Assembly (NCBI RefSeq): GCF_040372805.1
Contig: NZ_BAABWJ010000001.1
Span: forward strand, 1,364,001 to 1,428,000
Reading direction: 5' to 3'
From: Pseudoteredinibacter isoporae_A
Lineage (GTDB): Bacteria; Pseudomonadota; Gammaproteobacteria; Pseudomonadales; Cellvibrionaceae
DNA length: 64,000 nt
In this document: in pieces, positions 9,992 through 18,326 of the stretch
Layout: each line of letters begins with the position of its first letter
Numbering within the stretch: position 1 is the stretch's first letter
Translations under genes and position numbers: made by a program
The notes under the pieces: model-generated
What the model saw: only the letters and a program-made list of their open reading frames with translations
Told to the model about the DNA's origin: nothing
Databases searched by the model: none

Positions 9992-10837
9992 TTAACGAAG
10001 AAACCGTGCGATGAGCGTGCGGCTGTCTTCATCAGCGTCTCGATTGGCAGCTTCCTCTCCGTCCAGAGGAATGCTGCTGTCCAACAAATGCCCGGCCTTA
10101 GGGTAGTGGTGATGTTCACAGAGAATGTCTTGCGGGCTTAAACGTGCGCGCTTGCAGATTTCCTGGGCCATTGAATTGGCGGGCCAGACACTGTCTTCAC
10201 CGCCGCTGAATAACAGTAAATCGGCTTTGCTGTTTTCAATCTCGATTTTTGCCTTCTCAACCGCTTGAGTATTTTTCAGAGAATTTTCATACAGGTCTCG
10301 TAAACTGCGAATGTCTGCACTCGCTTGATAAGGGACAAAAGCAAGGTTTTTGTCCCCCAGGGTCCAGCTTGAAAGCGGAGCCCGTTCCAGCCCGGGAATG
10401 ATACCTGGCCACACGACATGGCTGGGAGCGATAGCGACCACCTTGCGGATGCGTTCATCCATGGTGGAGAGAAGCAAAGCGGCTTCGGCCCCTTTGGACC
10501 AGCCGACAACGGCCAGTTCATTGGCATTGTTTTTCTGTAACAGCCAGGTTTTCGCCGGTTCAAAATATTCTAATGGGATGGCCTCGAGCTGTTTGGGCAG
10601 GCCCTCCGCTTTATAATAAGCCAGTGCTAGTACCGGATGGCCCATTTTTGAAATTTTTTCTGCCAGCACTTTGGGAATGCCGCTGCCTGAACCTTCCAGA
10701 ACCAATACAGGTATTTTGCCGTGTTCGCCCGGATAGTAGTTGGCGACGAAGGCCTGGTCTTTGACGGCCACAAATGTGGGTGCGGCAAACGCTTTGATAG
10801 AGAAGGCTGCGATTAGAGTAAGAATGGTTTTATACAT
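9992..10837 (-). CDS. Exported BAAT-type alpha/beta hydrolase (acyl-CoA thioester hydrolase family)
   Basis: An alpha/beta hydrolase of the bile acid-CoA:amino acid N-acyltransferase / acyl-CoA thioesterase C-terminal family. The 281-residue product starts with a signal peptide (MYKTILTLIAAFSIKAFA, cleavage after about residue 18), so it probably acts in the periplasm. A plausible triad is Ser114 (GWSKGAE, the family form of the nucleophile elbow), Asp215 (GGEDSVWPA) and His250 (KAGHLL). The N-terminal immunoglobulin-like BAAT domain is absent. It converges on the chemoreceptor gene with only 14 nt between the two stops and no visible terminator. The substrate cannot be read from sequence, and a periplasmic acyl-CoA substrate is unlikely, so esters or thioesters in general are possible. 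Confidence 0.8.
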   Translation of the reverse strand: MYKTILTLIAAFSIKAFAAPTFVAVKDQAFVANYYPGEHGKIPVLVLEGSGSGIPKVLAEKISKMGHPVLALAYYKAEGLPKQLEAIPLEYFEPAKTWLLQKNNANELAVVGWSKGAEAALLLSTMDERIRKVVAIAPSHVVWPGIIPGLERAPLSSWTLGDKNLAFVPYQASADIRSLRDLYENSLKNTQAVEKAKIEIENSKADLLLFSGGEDSVWPANSMAQEICKRARLSPQDILCEHHHYPKAGHLLDSSIPLDGEEAANRDADEDSRTLIARFLR

Positions 10838-10956
10838 GAGATTGCCGTTGCTGTGATCTTTCCCATTTAGACGGCGTAAAATCGAGAATGGCGGTATGGC
10901 TGGGGAAATTTTTTGGCCATCGGATGGCGCGTGCGGTTAACCGGGGAGAAATAACG

Positions 10957-10982
10957 GCAGGCCTCTATCGATAGAGGCCTGC
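10957..10982 (-). terminator. 26-bp perfect palindrome just downstream of the racemase gene
   Basis: Two 13-nt arms (GCAGGCCTCTATC and its complement GATAGAGGCCTGC) meet without a spacer, centred on GAT/ATC-type bases, 8 nt beyond the stop of the minus-strand racemase gene. In the minus direction it is followed by CGTTATTTC, a poor T-tract. It is most likely a terminator or 3' stabiliser of the beta-oxidation operon, and the perfect symmetry would also suit a protein-binding site. Confidence 0.6.
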
Positions 10983-10990
10983 GAAAGGCG

Positions 10991-12172
10991 TTAGGCGATA
11001 GCGCCCGAGGCCCTCAACTGGGTAAGATGCTCGGTGTCGTAACCCAGTTTTTCGAGTACCTCATCGGTGTTTGCCCCAATAGGCAGACCGGCGTTTCGGT
11101 ATTCGGTTTGTGACGCGCTGAATCGAATGGGGCTTGCGACCTGGCGCAGACGCTGTCCATCGGCAGTGTCTACTTCGACATACATACCGCGTTCTTGAAA
11201 ATGCGGGTGTTGTTCGGTTTCGTCCAGGCTTAGCACGGGTTCAACACAGGCATCCAGCCTGGCAAAAATATCGCTCCATTCGGCAAAGCTCTTTTGTTTG
11301 AAGGCCACAATCAAATCTCGTTTGAGCTCCGCTTGTACATCAGGACTATAGTTCATCGCTCGCTCGAACCACTCAGGCTGCCCCATGGCTTCACACAGCT
11401 GTTTGCAAAACTGGGGTTCCAGGCTGCCAACTGATAAATGACGGCCATCTTCGGTCTCATAGAAGTCATAGAATATGCCTCCGTTGAGCATTGTGCCGGA
11501 AAGTTCCGGAGCCTTGTCGCCCGCAAGATGAGCCGCCCCTGCAGTAGTGCTTAGAGCCAATGCAGCGTCGCTCATGCTGATGTCAATGTGTTGGCCTTTT
11601 CCTGTACGGCTGCGTTCAATAACCGCAGCCAGAATGCCCATCACCGCGTGGTGAGTGCCACCTGCAATGTCGGCAATCTGTGTGCCGGAAAGAATCGGAC
11701 CGGTTTCCTTACGGCCGCTATAGCTTGCAAGCCCTGCCAGGGCAAGATAGTTGATATCATGGCCGGCGCGATCTTTCAGTGGGCCGGTTTGCCCATAGCC
11801 AGTAATAGAGCAATAAATCAGCTCCGGCTTGTCGGCACTCAAGGTTGGGTAGTCAAGCCCCAATCGTTGCATAACCCCGGGACGAAATTGTTCCAGAACG
11901 ATGTCGTATTCCTGCAAGAGCTTTTGCACAATTTCGATTGATGCCGCTTGTTTCAGATCCAGGGCAATGCATTGCTTGTTTCGGTTAATGCTGCCGTGAC
12001 CCGCTGAAATGTCTCCGACCATCGGCGGTGCAAAGCGCAATAAATCCGGGCGAGTGGGAGATTCAATACGCAATACCTCGGCCCCCATATCGGCTAACAA
12101 TTGAGTGGCATAGGGCCCGGGTAAAAGAGTCGAAAAATCGAGAATTTTTAATCCACTTAATGGACCGCTCAT
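10991..12172 (-). CDS. CaiB/BaiF-family enzyme, probable alpha-methylacyl-CoA racemase
   Basis: Class III CoA-transferase fold. Alpha-methylacyl-CoA racemases of this family interconvert (R)- and (S)-2-methylacyl-CoA so that S-specific dehydrogenases can act. The motif AGHDINYLALAG is characteristic of the racemase branch. His138 and Asp168 (QIADIAGG) have the same 30-residue spacing as catalytic His126/Asp156 of the mycobacterial racemase MCR. The start is ATG at 12172 (MSGPLSGLKILDF), preceded by AGGAG at 6-nt spacing; an upstream in-frame extension lacks family similarity. 393 residues. It is the last gene of a minus-strand run with an acyl-CoA dehydrogenase, a FadB-like enzyme and a thiolase. 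A CoA transferase with another acceptor remains possible. Confidence 0.85.
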   Translation of the reverse strand: MSGPLSGLKILDFSTLLPGPYATQLLADMGAEVLRIESPTRPDLLRFAPPMVGDISAGHGSINRNKQCIALDLKQAASIEIVQKLLQEYDIVLEQFRPGVMQRLGLDYPTLSADKPELIYCSITGYGQTGPLKDRAGHDINYLALAGLASYSGRKETGPILSGTQIADIAGGTHHAVMGILAAVIERSRTGKGQHIDISMSDAALALSTTAGAAHLAGDKAPELSGTMLNGGIFYDFYETEDGRHLSVGSLEPQFCKQLCEAMGQPEWFERAMNYSPDVQAELKRDLIVAFKQKSFAEWSDIFARLDACVEPVLSLDETEQHPHFQERGMYVEVDTADGQRLRQVASPIRFSASQTEYRNAGLPIGANTDEVLEKLGYDTEHLTQLRASGAIA

Positions 12173-12266
12173 GGGAAGCTCCTGAATCCGAGTCGTGTAT
12201 TGGATGTTTATTGTTAGAGGTGCAGGCTGTGCGAAAGCACCGCCTGCTGCAATCAAAGGAAATTAA

Positions 12267-13409
12267 TTAGCCGAGTAGTGTTCGGCCAATAATCAACTTC
12301 ATGATTTCATTCGTGCCCGCGTAGATTTTCTGAATGCGAGCGTCTGCGTAGGCGCGGGCCACTGGGTATTCCCACATATAGCCATAGCCACCGTGTAACT
12401 GCAAACACTCATCAATAACTTTGCATTGTAAATCCGTGGACAGCAGTTTCAGTTTTGCCGCTGTGGGTACATCCAATTTGCCTTCCACGTGCAATTCCAA
12501 ACAACGGTCGACAAACACTTGAGCGGAGGTGATTTCGGTATCGAGTTCCGCCAGCTTGAACTGGGTGTTTTGGAACGTGGCCACGGAGCGGCCGAAGGCT
12601 TTACGCTCTTTCACGTATTCAACCGTCTGATCGAGAATAGAACGGGCACTGGCAATGGCATTCACGCCGACAGACAAGCGCTCTTGGGGCAATTCCTGCA
12701 TGAGGTAGATAAAGCCCATGCCTTCTTCTCCGAGCAGATTCCCTTTAGGAACGCGAACATCCTGGAAAAATAATTCGGAGGTGTCCTGGGCTTTCATTCC
12801 GATTTTTTCAAGGTTCGTGCCTTTTTCAAACCCGGGGGTTCCTGCTTCGACCAAAATCAGACTAGTGCCTTTAGCGCCGGCTTCTGGATCCGTTTTAGCA
12901 ACGACAATCACCAGGTCAGCGTGTTGGCCATTGGTGATAAATGTTTTGGAGCCATTTATCACCCACTCATCGCCATCGAGAACGGCGCTGGTTTTTACGC
13001 CTTGTAAGTCGGACCCTGCTCCGGGCTCCGTCATCGCAATGGCGGTAACAATGTCACCGCTTACGCATTTGGGCATGTATTTTTGTTTCAGTTCTTCGCT
13101 GCCATAATTCAAAATGTACGGTACGCCGATATCAGAGTGCAAGCCCCAGCCAATTCCGGATAAGCCGGCTCGGGATACTTCTTCATCGACGATAGCGTTG
13201 TAGCGAAAATCTACGCCTACACCGCCGTATTCTTCCGGAATGGTGGGGGCCAGGAAGCCTTGCTCGCCAGCTTTGTTCCACAGGGCGCGGTCTACTTGCC
13301 CATCTTTTTCCCACTGCGCGTGGTAGGGGGCGGCTTCGACTTCTAAAAATTTACGGACGCTTTCACGAAACAGCTCGTGCTCGGGTTCATATACAGTTCT
13401 TGGGATCAT
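12267..13409 (-). CDS. Acyl-CoA dehydrogenase, long-chain (LCAD-like) type
   Basis: FAD enzyme for the first oxidation of beta-oxidation. The 380-residue product has the family signatures AMTEPGAGSDLQG (about 125-137) and LHGGYGYMWEYPVARAYAD. The usual catalytic Glu position near the C-terminus is replaced (IYAGTNEIM instead of YEGT). Glu243 in LPQERL aligns with the catalytic base of LCAD and isovaleryl-CoA dehydrogenase, so this is the LCAD/IVD geometry and should be active. These enzymes often accept branched acyl chains. The start is ATG at 13409 (MIPRTVYEPEH), with GAGAAG upstream; a longer in-frame extension looks non-coding. It sits 94 nt before the racemase gene and 83 nt after the FadB-like gene. 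Confidence 0.9.
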   Translation of the reverse strand: MIPRTVYEPEHELFRESVRKFLEVEAAPYHAQWEKDGQVDRALWNKAGEQGFLAPTIPEEYGGVGVDFRYNAIVDEEVSRAGLSGIGWGLHSDIGVPYILNYGSEELKQKYMPKCVSGDIVTAIAMTEPGAGSDLQGVKTSAVLDGDEWVINGSKTFITNGQHADLVIVVAKTDPEAGAKGTSLILVEAGTPGFEKGTNLEKIGMKAQDTSELFFQDVRVPKGNLLGEEGMGFIYLMQELPQERLSVGVNAIASARSILDQTVEYVKERKAFGRSVATFQNTQFKLAELDTEITSAQVFVDRCLELHVEGKLDVPTAAKLKLLSTDLQCKVIDECLQLHGGYGYMWEYPVARAYADARIQKIYAGTNEIMKLIIGRTLLG

Positions 13410-13448
13410 GATCTTCTCGTTGTAACGGATTTGTAGCAAGTTTGAAAC

Positions 13449-13476
13449 GACAATGGCCAGAACACTGGCCATTGTC
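13449..13476 (-). repeat. Intercistronic hairpin between FadB-like and dehydrogenase genes
   Basis: An 11-bp perfect stem (GACAATGGCCA / TGGCCATTGTC) with a 6-nt loop lies between the FadB-like stop and the start of the dehydrogenase gene. It has no proper T-run on either strand, so it looks like a processing or stability element, or partial attenuator, rather than a full terminator. Confidence 0.7.
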
Positions 13477-13492
13477 TGTGACAGAGCGCGGA

Positions 13493-15631
13493 TTAACGGT
13501 CTTGGAAATGCTCACCTTTTTCAGCCATGTCGACCAGGTAGGCGGGTGGCGTGAATCGCTCGCCGTATTTTTCTGCCAACTCCTGAGCGCGGTTCACAAA
13601 CGTTTTCAAACCAGTTTGATTAATAAATTGCAGTACGCCACCTGTCCACACGGGATAGCCAATACCCATGATGGAACCAATATTTGCATCACGTACGCTG
13701 GTGAGAACATTCTCTTCATAGCAACGCGCCGTTTCCACGGCTTCGATATAAAGCATGCGATCTTTAATGTCCTGCAATGGAATTTGGGCGTCGGCTTTGT
13801 AGTACTGTTCCAGGCCGGACCACAGTGTCTTCTTGCCGCCTTCAGGATAGTCATAAAAACCGCCGCCGGTTGATTTGCCTGCACGATCCTGTTCCAGCAT
13901 GGAGTCCGCAACGGCGTCAGCAGGGTGAGCAGTATAGCTTTCTCCCGCCGCTTCCATATCGCTAATGGTTTGTTTGCGGACTTTAGCCGACAGAGTCAGG
14001 GTCACTTCATCCATAACGGCCAGAGGCCCTACCGGGTAACCAGACAGGAACGCGGCGTTTTCAATGGACACCGGACTGACACCTTCGCCGACCATGGCGA
14101 TACCTTCTTGAGTGAATGTGCCGAATACACGGGAGGTGAAAAAGCCTCGGCTATCGTTTACAACGATGGGTGTTTTGGCAATCTGCTGAACATAGTCGTA
14201 GGCACGTGCCAGAGTCTCGTCATTGGTTTTTTCACCGCAGATAATTTCAACCAAAGGCATTTTATCGACGGGTGAGAAGAAGTGCAGGCCGATAAACTGT
14301 TCAGGGCGCTTGGACGCTTCGGCCAGCCCAGTGATAGGCAAGGTGGAGGTGTTCGATGCGAAAACGGCATCGCTGCCAATCTGAGCTTCAGCTTCTTGGG
14401 TCACGGTCGCTTTCAGACCACGTTCTTCGAATACCGCTTCGATGATCAGGTCGCAACCCTGTAAATCCTCGGCGTTCGCGGTAGCGGTAATCAGGGATAA
14501 AATACCGTCACGTTTTTCTTCGCTCATGCGACCGCGGCTGACTTTTTTGTTTAACAAGGTTTCTGAATAGGCTTTGCCTTTTTCAGCGTTTTCCTGGCTG
14601 ACATCTTTCAAAACCACTTCAATGCCTTTGATCGCTGAAGAATAAGCGATGCCTGCGCCCATCATGCCGGCACCCAGAATGCCAACTTTCTTAACGGGCT
14701 TCTGTTCAAAACCGTCCGGGCGACCTCGGCCCGCTTTAATCTCATTGAGCTGGAACCAGAATGTGCCGATCATGTTTTTACTGATCTGGCCGGTGGTCAA
14801 CGTAGTGAAGTAACGGGTTTCGATGCGGGTAGCAGTGTCGAAATCGACTTGCAGACCTTCCACCATGGTACACATGATCGCCTCGGGTGCGGGTAAAACG
14901 CCTTTGGTCTGGCTGCGCAGCATGGCCGGCGCAATCGGCAGCATTTGTGCCAATGCGGGGCTACTTGGCTTGCCGCCAGGCACTTTGTATCCTTTTACAT
15001 CGTAGGGTTGTGCGCTTTCTGGGTTAGCTTTAATAAAGGCTTTGGCTTTGCTCAGCATTTCCTCAGGTGTGTCCACGATGTCGTGAATCAAACCCAGCTC
15101 TTGGCCTTTTTGAGGTTTGAACTGTTTGCCTTCCAACAAGTAAGGCATCGCGCCTTGCAAGCCCAATAAGCGGGTCATTCGAATGACACCGCCACCGCCA
15201 GGAAGCAAGCCCAGTGTTACTTCGGGCAAGCCTAGCATGACACCTTTGGACAAGGCGATACGATGGTGACAGGACAGCGCGATTTCCCAGCCGCCACCTA
15301 AGGCTGCACCGTTGATACAAGCTACAACCGGCTTGCCCATGGTCTCCAGTTTACGCATGGCTTTTTTCAGCGCTTCGACCTCGTCGAAAAACTGCTGAGC
15401 ATCGCTAGGCTGAACCTGAATCAAGGACGTCAGGTCACCACCGGCGAAGAAGGTTTTTTTCTTGGAACGGACAATTACACCGTCCCAGTTTTCTTCGGCT
15501 TCCAACTTCTGAATGAATTCAAAAAAGTCGGCCTGGAATGCCGCGTCCATCACGTTTGCGGAACCGTCTTTACGGTCCAAAATCATGTGAACAATATTGT
15601 CACTGTCTTTTTCAAATTGTACTGAGCTCAT
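13493..15631 (-). CDS. Bifunctional enoyl-CoA hydratase / 3-hydroxyacyl-CoA dehydrogenase (FadB/FadJ-like)
   Basis: Performs the second and third beta-oxidation steps. Residues 1 to about 190 form the crotonase domain, with catalytic Glu116 (GGGWEIALS) and Glu137 (GLPEVTLG), equivalent to Glu119/Glu139 of E. coli FadB. From about 315 follows an NAD-binding domain (ILGAGMMGAGIA). The dehydrogenase signature LHFFSPVDKMPLVEII follows, then two C-terminal helical domains. The 712-residue length matches FadJ (714) slightly better than FadB (729). It lies 50 nt downstream of the thiolase gene in the same direction, so the two should form a multienzyme unit. I leave the symbol blank because FadB and FadJ cannot be told apart safely by eye. 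Confidence 0.95.
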   Translation of the reverse strand: MSSVQFEKDSDNIVHMILDRKDGSANVMDAAFQADFFEFIQKLEAEENWDGVIVRSKKKTFFAGGDLTSLIQVQPSDAQQFFDEVEALKKAMRKLETMGKPVVACINGAALGGGWEIALSCHHRIALSKGVMLGLPEVTLGLLPGGGGVIRMTRLLGLQGAMPYLLEGKQFKPQKGQELGLIHDIVDTPEEMLSKAKAFIKANPESAQPYDVKGYKVPGGKPSSPALAQMLPIAPAMLRSQTKGVLPAPEAIMCTMVEGLQVDFDTATRIETRYFTTLTTGQISKNMIGTFWFQLNEIKAGRGRPDGFEQKPVKKVGILGAGMMGAGIAYSSAIKGIEVVLKDVSQENAEKGKAYSETLLNKKVSRGRMSEEKRDGILSLITATANAEDLQGCDLIIEAVFEERGLKATVTQEAEAQIGSDAVFASNTSTLPITGLAEASKRPEQFIGLHFFSPVDKMPLVEIICGEKTNDETLARAYDYVQQIAKTPIVVNDSRGFFTSRVFGTFTQEGIAMVGEGVSPVSIENAAFLSGYPVGPLAVMDEVTLTLSAKVRKQTISDMEAAGESYTAHPADAVADSMLEQDRAGKSTGGGFYDYPEGGKKTLWSGLEQYYKADAQIPLQDIKDRMLYIEAVETARCYEENVLTSVRDANIGSIMGIGYPVWTGGVLQFINQTGLKTFVNRAQELAEKYGERFTPPAYLVDMAEKGEHFQDR

Positions 15632-15681
15632 AATCTTTCTCTCTTGGCTGTTTCTTACAGCTTGCTAATCTGGATGTTGGC

Positions 15682-16890
15682 TTACACGCGCTCGATAATG
15701 GTGGCGATACCCATACCGCCGCCGACACACAGGCAGGCGAGGCCGCGTTTCAAGTCTCGAGCTTCCAGCTCATCCAGCAGCGTGCCCAGAATCATGGCAC
15801 CGGTTGCCCCTAAGGGGTGGCCCATCGCAATGGCGCCGCCATTTACGTTGACGATACTTTCGTCCAAATCAAGATCTTTGATTAGGCGCAGTGCTACGGA
15901 GGCGAAGGCTTCATTGATTTCTACCAGATCCAGATCTTTAGCGTCCAGGCCTGCAATTTTCAGGGCTTTTTTCGCAGCGGGTCCCGGGCCAGTGAGCATG
16001 ATGGTTGGGTCCGTACCTACAACCGCTGTGGAAATGATTTTGGCACGAGGTTTCATGTTGTATTTGTCTGCCATCTCCTGGCTGCCAATCAACATAGCGG
16101 CGGCGCCGTCCACAATACCGGAAGAGTTACCCGGGCCATGAACGTGATTGATCTGCTCGATGTCGTGATATTTTTCACGGGCAACGCCGTCGAAACCCAT
16201 TTCACCAATGCCCGCAAAGGATGGGTTCAGGCCAGACAGTGTTTCAACGGTAGTTTCTGGTCGAATAAACTCATCACGATCCAAAATGGTGAGGCCATTT
16301 TGATCTTTCACAGGAATGATGGATTTATCAAAGGCTCTGCGTTCCCAAGCTGCAGCGGCTTTGCGATGGGATTCCGCAGCGAATGTGTCGACGTCAGTCC
16401 GGCTGTAGCCGTCGATGGTCGCAATCAGATCGGCACCAATACCCTGGGGCATAAAGCCGGTGAACATATTGGTTTCCGGGTCTGCGGCCCAGGCACCTCC
16501 GTCGCTGCCCATAGGCACGCGGGACATGGATTCGACACCACCGGCTACAATCAAGTGTTCGAAGCCTGAGCGCACTTTTTGAGCGGCGGTATTTACGGCT
16601 TCAAGGCCTGAAGCGCAAAAGCGGTTCAAGGTCACGCCGGCGACATCATCATTCCAGCCCGCCGCCAGCGCGGCGGTTTTAGCAATGTCGGCACCCTGAT
16701 CGCCCACCGCCGACACACAACCCATAACAATATCGTCGACATCTTTGCTGTCGAAGCCGTTGCGCTCCTGCAGCGCCTGTAACAACTGCACCAGTAAGGT
16801 CACTGGTTTGACTTCGTGTAGGCTGCCAGTTGCCTTGCCGCGGCCACGCGGAGTACGAATGGCATCAAAAATAAAGGCTTCATTGCTCAT
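15682..16890 (-). CDS. Acetyl-CoA C-acyltransferase (thiolase)
   Basis: Cleaves 3-ketoacyl-CoA to acetyl-CoA (or propionyl-CoA for methyl-branched substrates) and a shortened acyl-CoA. 402 residues with all active-site elements: nucleophile Cys92 (NRFCASGLEAVN), His358 (MGHPLGATGA) and acid/base Cys388 (CVGGGMG). It is the first gene of the thiolase, FadB-like, dehydrogenase, racemase run. The start is ATG at 16890 with a weak purine-rich site (GAGATAAG). The neighbouring AraC-type gene ends upstream of the thiolase on the same strand, about 200 nt away, so the promoter lies in that gap. Confidence 0.95.
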   Translation of the reverse strand: MSNEAFIFDAIRTPRGRGKATGSLHEVKPVTLLVQLLQALQERNGFDSKDVDDIVMGCVSAVGDQGADIAKTAALAAGWNDDVAGVTLNRFCASGLEAVNTAAQKVRSGFEHLIVAGGVESMSRVPMGSDGGAWAADPETNMFTGFMPQGIGADLIATIDGYSRTDVDTFAAESHRKAAAAWERRAFDKSIIPVKDQNGLTILDRDEFIRPETTVETLSGLNPSFAGIGEMGFDGVAREKYHDIEQINHVHGPGNSSGIVDGAAAMLIGSQEMADKYNMKPRAKIISTAVVGTDPTIMLTGPGPAAKKALKIAGLDAKDLDLVEINEAFASVALRLIKDLDLDESIVNVNGGAIAMGHPLGATGAMILGTLLDELEARDLKRGLACLCVGGGMGIATIIERV

Positions 16891-17096
16891 GAGCTTATCT
16901 CTTTTTGGTGTTCTGGATTGGAATAGGGCGCTTGCGCCAATGTGTTATACAGCTTAGGCCAAACGCGAGGGAGAACAATGACCAAAGGTTTCAAGCCGAT
17001 GGGAGAAAATGTCAGCTTGTCGAGTGACTGTCAGCGCAGTCCAGGTGAGAAAGAGGTGAGTGCTTGCTGTTGTTGAGCTGCCATTCAATAGGGCGT

Positions 17097-18104
17097 TTAA
17101 CGGCAGGACTCGCGGTAGGCGCCGGGTGTCAGGCCGGTCCATTTTTTGAAGGCGCGATTAAAGGCGCTGGGCTCGGAAAAGCCCATGATGGCGGCGATGT
17201 CATTGATCGGAGTATTCAGGCGAGCCAAATGATAGGTGGCGGTGTCCCGTCTTACGGCGTCCTTGATTTCCTGGTACGCATTGCCTTCCTCTTTCAAACG
17301 ACGGCGCAGGGTTTGGGTGGTCATATGCAAGCGATCCGCGACGACCTCAAAGGGCAGGTTTTCCACACAATCGCTGGATTGCAGCATACCGCGAATTCTG
17401 GCGGTCAGACTGTTATCACTTTTGTAGCGAGTTAGCAGACACTCAGGCGCGTTGGCGAGGAATTCACTCAGTGTTTGCGGGTCCTGAGCCACCGGGCGTT
17501 CCAGAAAACGACGGCTGAACACGACACTGTTTTCAGGTTGATTAAAATAGCTTCGGCAAGCAAACATGTCCTGGAATTCGTCGGCGTACGACGGGGCCGG
17601 GAAGCTAAAATTGATGCGTTCCAATAGTATAGGGCGGTCGATCATCCAGCTGGTCCAGCGAATCCAGATAATCATCATGGAGACGATGAACCATTCCGGG
17701 TCGAGATCGTGGGGGTTACTGAAACTGAAGCCCAGCGTGGCTTCTTCGCCCTGTTCACTCAACGAGAAGCCCATCTCATCGTTGCAAACCCGGGCATGGC
17801 GAATGCTGCGCAGCAACACCCGGCGCAAATTTGGGCAGGTGATGGTGGCATGACACTGCAGAGCGAAGTAACCTTGGCGTAAAGGTCGCGACAGAAAGCC
17901 GGCGGCTTCGTCGTCCATAATGGCCCAGGTCGCTTTGACGAGTTTGCTGAATTCGTCCTTATGCAGGTGTAAACCGTCATCGGGCAAGGCATCCAAACTG
18001 ATGCCCAGCTCGGCCATGATATGGTCGACATCCACACCCTGGCGACGCGGGCCGTCAAGCCAGGACTGAAGTAAATCGATATGGATGCCGGGTTTTGTTT
18101 TCAT
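17097..18104 (-). CDS. AraC-family transcriptional regulator (N-terminal effector domain)
   Basis: 335 residues. The first about 220 match the ligand-binding-type N-terminal domain of AraC regulators of the OruR/ArgR-like kind (PF12625). The last 100 form the double helix-turn-helix, ending with GFSEPSAFNRAFKKWTGLTPGAYR. It sits directly upstream of the thiolase operon and divergent from the acyl-CoA ligase, which points to acyl-CoA or fatty-acid-dependent control of both. The effector is inferred, not seen. An inverted repeat in the divergent gap (18208-18228) is a candidate binding site. Confidence 0.9.
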   Translation of the reverse strand: MKTKPGIHIDLLQSWLDGPRRQGVDVDHIMAELGISLDALPDDGLHLHKDEFSKLVKATWAIMDDEAAGFLSRPLRQGYFALQCHATITCPNLRRVLLRSIRHARVCNDEMGFSLSEQGEEATLGFSFSNPHDLDPEWFIVSMMIIWIRWTSWMIDRPILLERINFSFPAPSYADEFQDMFACRSYFNQPENSVVFSRRFLERPVAQDPQTLSEFLANAPECLLTRYKSDNSLTARIRGMLQSSDCVENLPFEVVADRLHMTTQTLRRRLKEEGNAYQEIKDAVRRDTATYHLARLNTPINDIAAIMGFSEPSAFNRAFKKWTGLTPGAYRESCR

Positions 18105-18207
18105 GGGCGTATACTAGCACAGGCTGAGATGAATTCGACGACGGAACTCGTTGGGCATAAGGGTATCAATTTTATTGTCAGTAATCGTCATTGGGCCGCT
18201 GTGTAAA

Positions 18208-18228
18208 ATTGCATAAGCTCAATGCAAT
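18208..18228. promoter_or_regulatory. Inverted repeat in the regulator/ligase divergent gap
   Basis: ATTGCAT-aagctca-ATGCAAT: 7-bp arms with a 7-nt spacer, about 100 nt from each gene start. Position and symmetry suggest an operator for the adjacent AraC-type protein or another regulator. No experimental consensus was matched. Confidence 0.4.
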
Positions 18229-18326
18229 AACATGAGCCGGTTTTGCGTCCTTCCGGCCAGAATAAGAAGCCGTCACTCCAAGTGTGCGGGAAACCTACAA
18301 CAACGACACAACAATAAGGCTATTTC

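Noticed and set aside
12173..12256. Upstream start for the racemase with a signal-like leader (MIAAGGAFAQPAP)
   Set aside because: Family alignment and AGGAG spacing place the start at 12172; the leader is translated intergenic DNA.
12267..13409. Loss of the catalytic Glu (IYAGTNEI) as evidence of an inactive dehydrogenase
   Set aside because: LCAD and isovaleryl-CoA dehydrogenases carry the catalytic Glu on another helix; the matching Glu243 is present.
13410..13472. Hydrophobic N-terminal extension of the LCAD-like dehydrogenase (possible signal peptide)
   Set aside because: Acyl-CoA dehydrogenases are cytoplasmic, the extension overlaps the intercistronic hairpin, and a GAGAAG site precedes ATG 13409.
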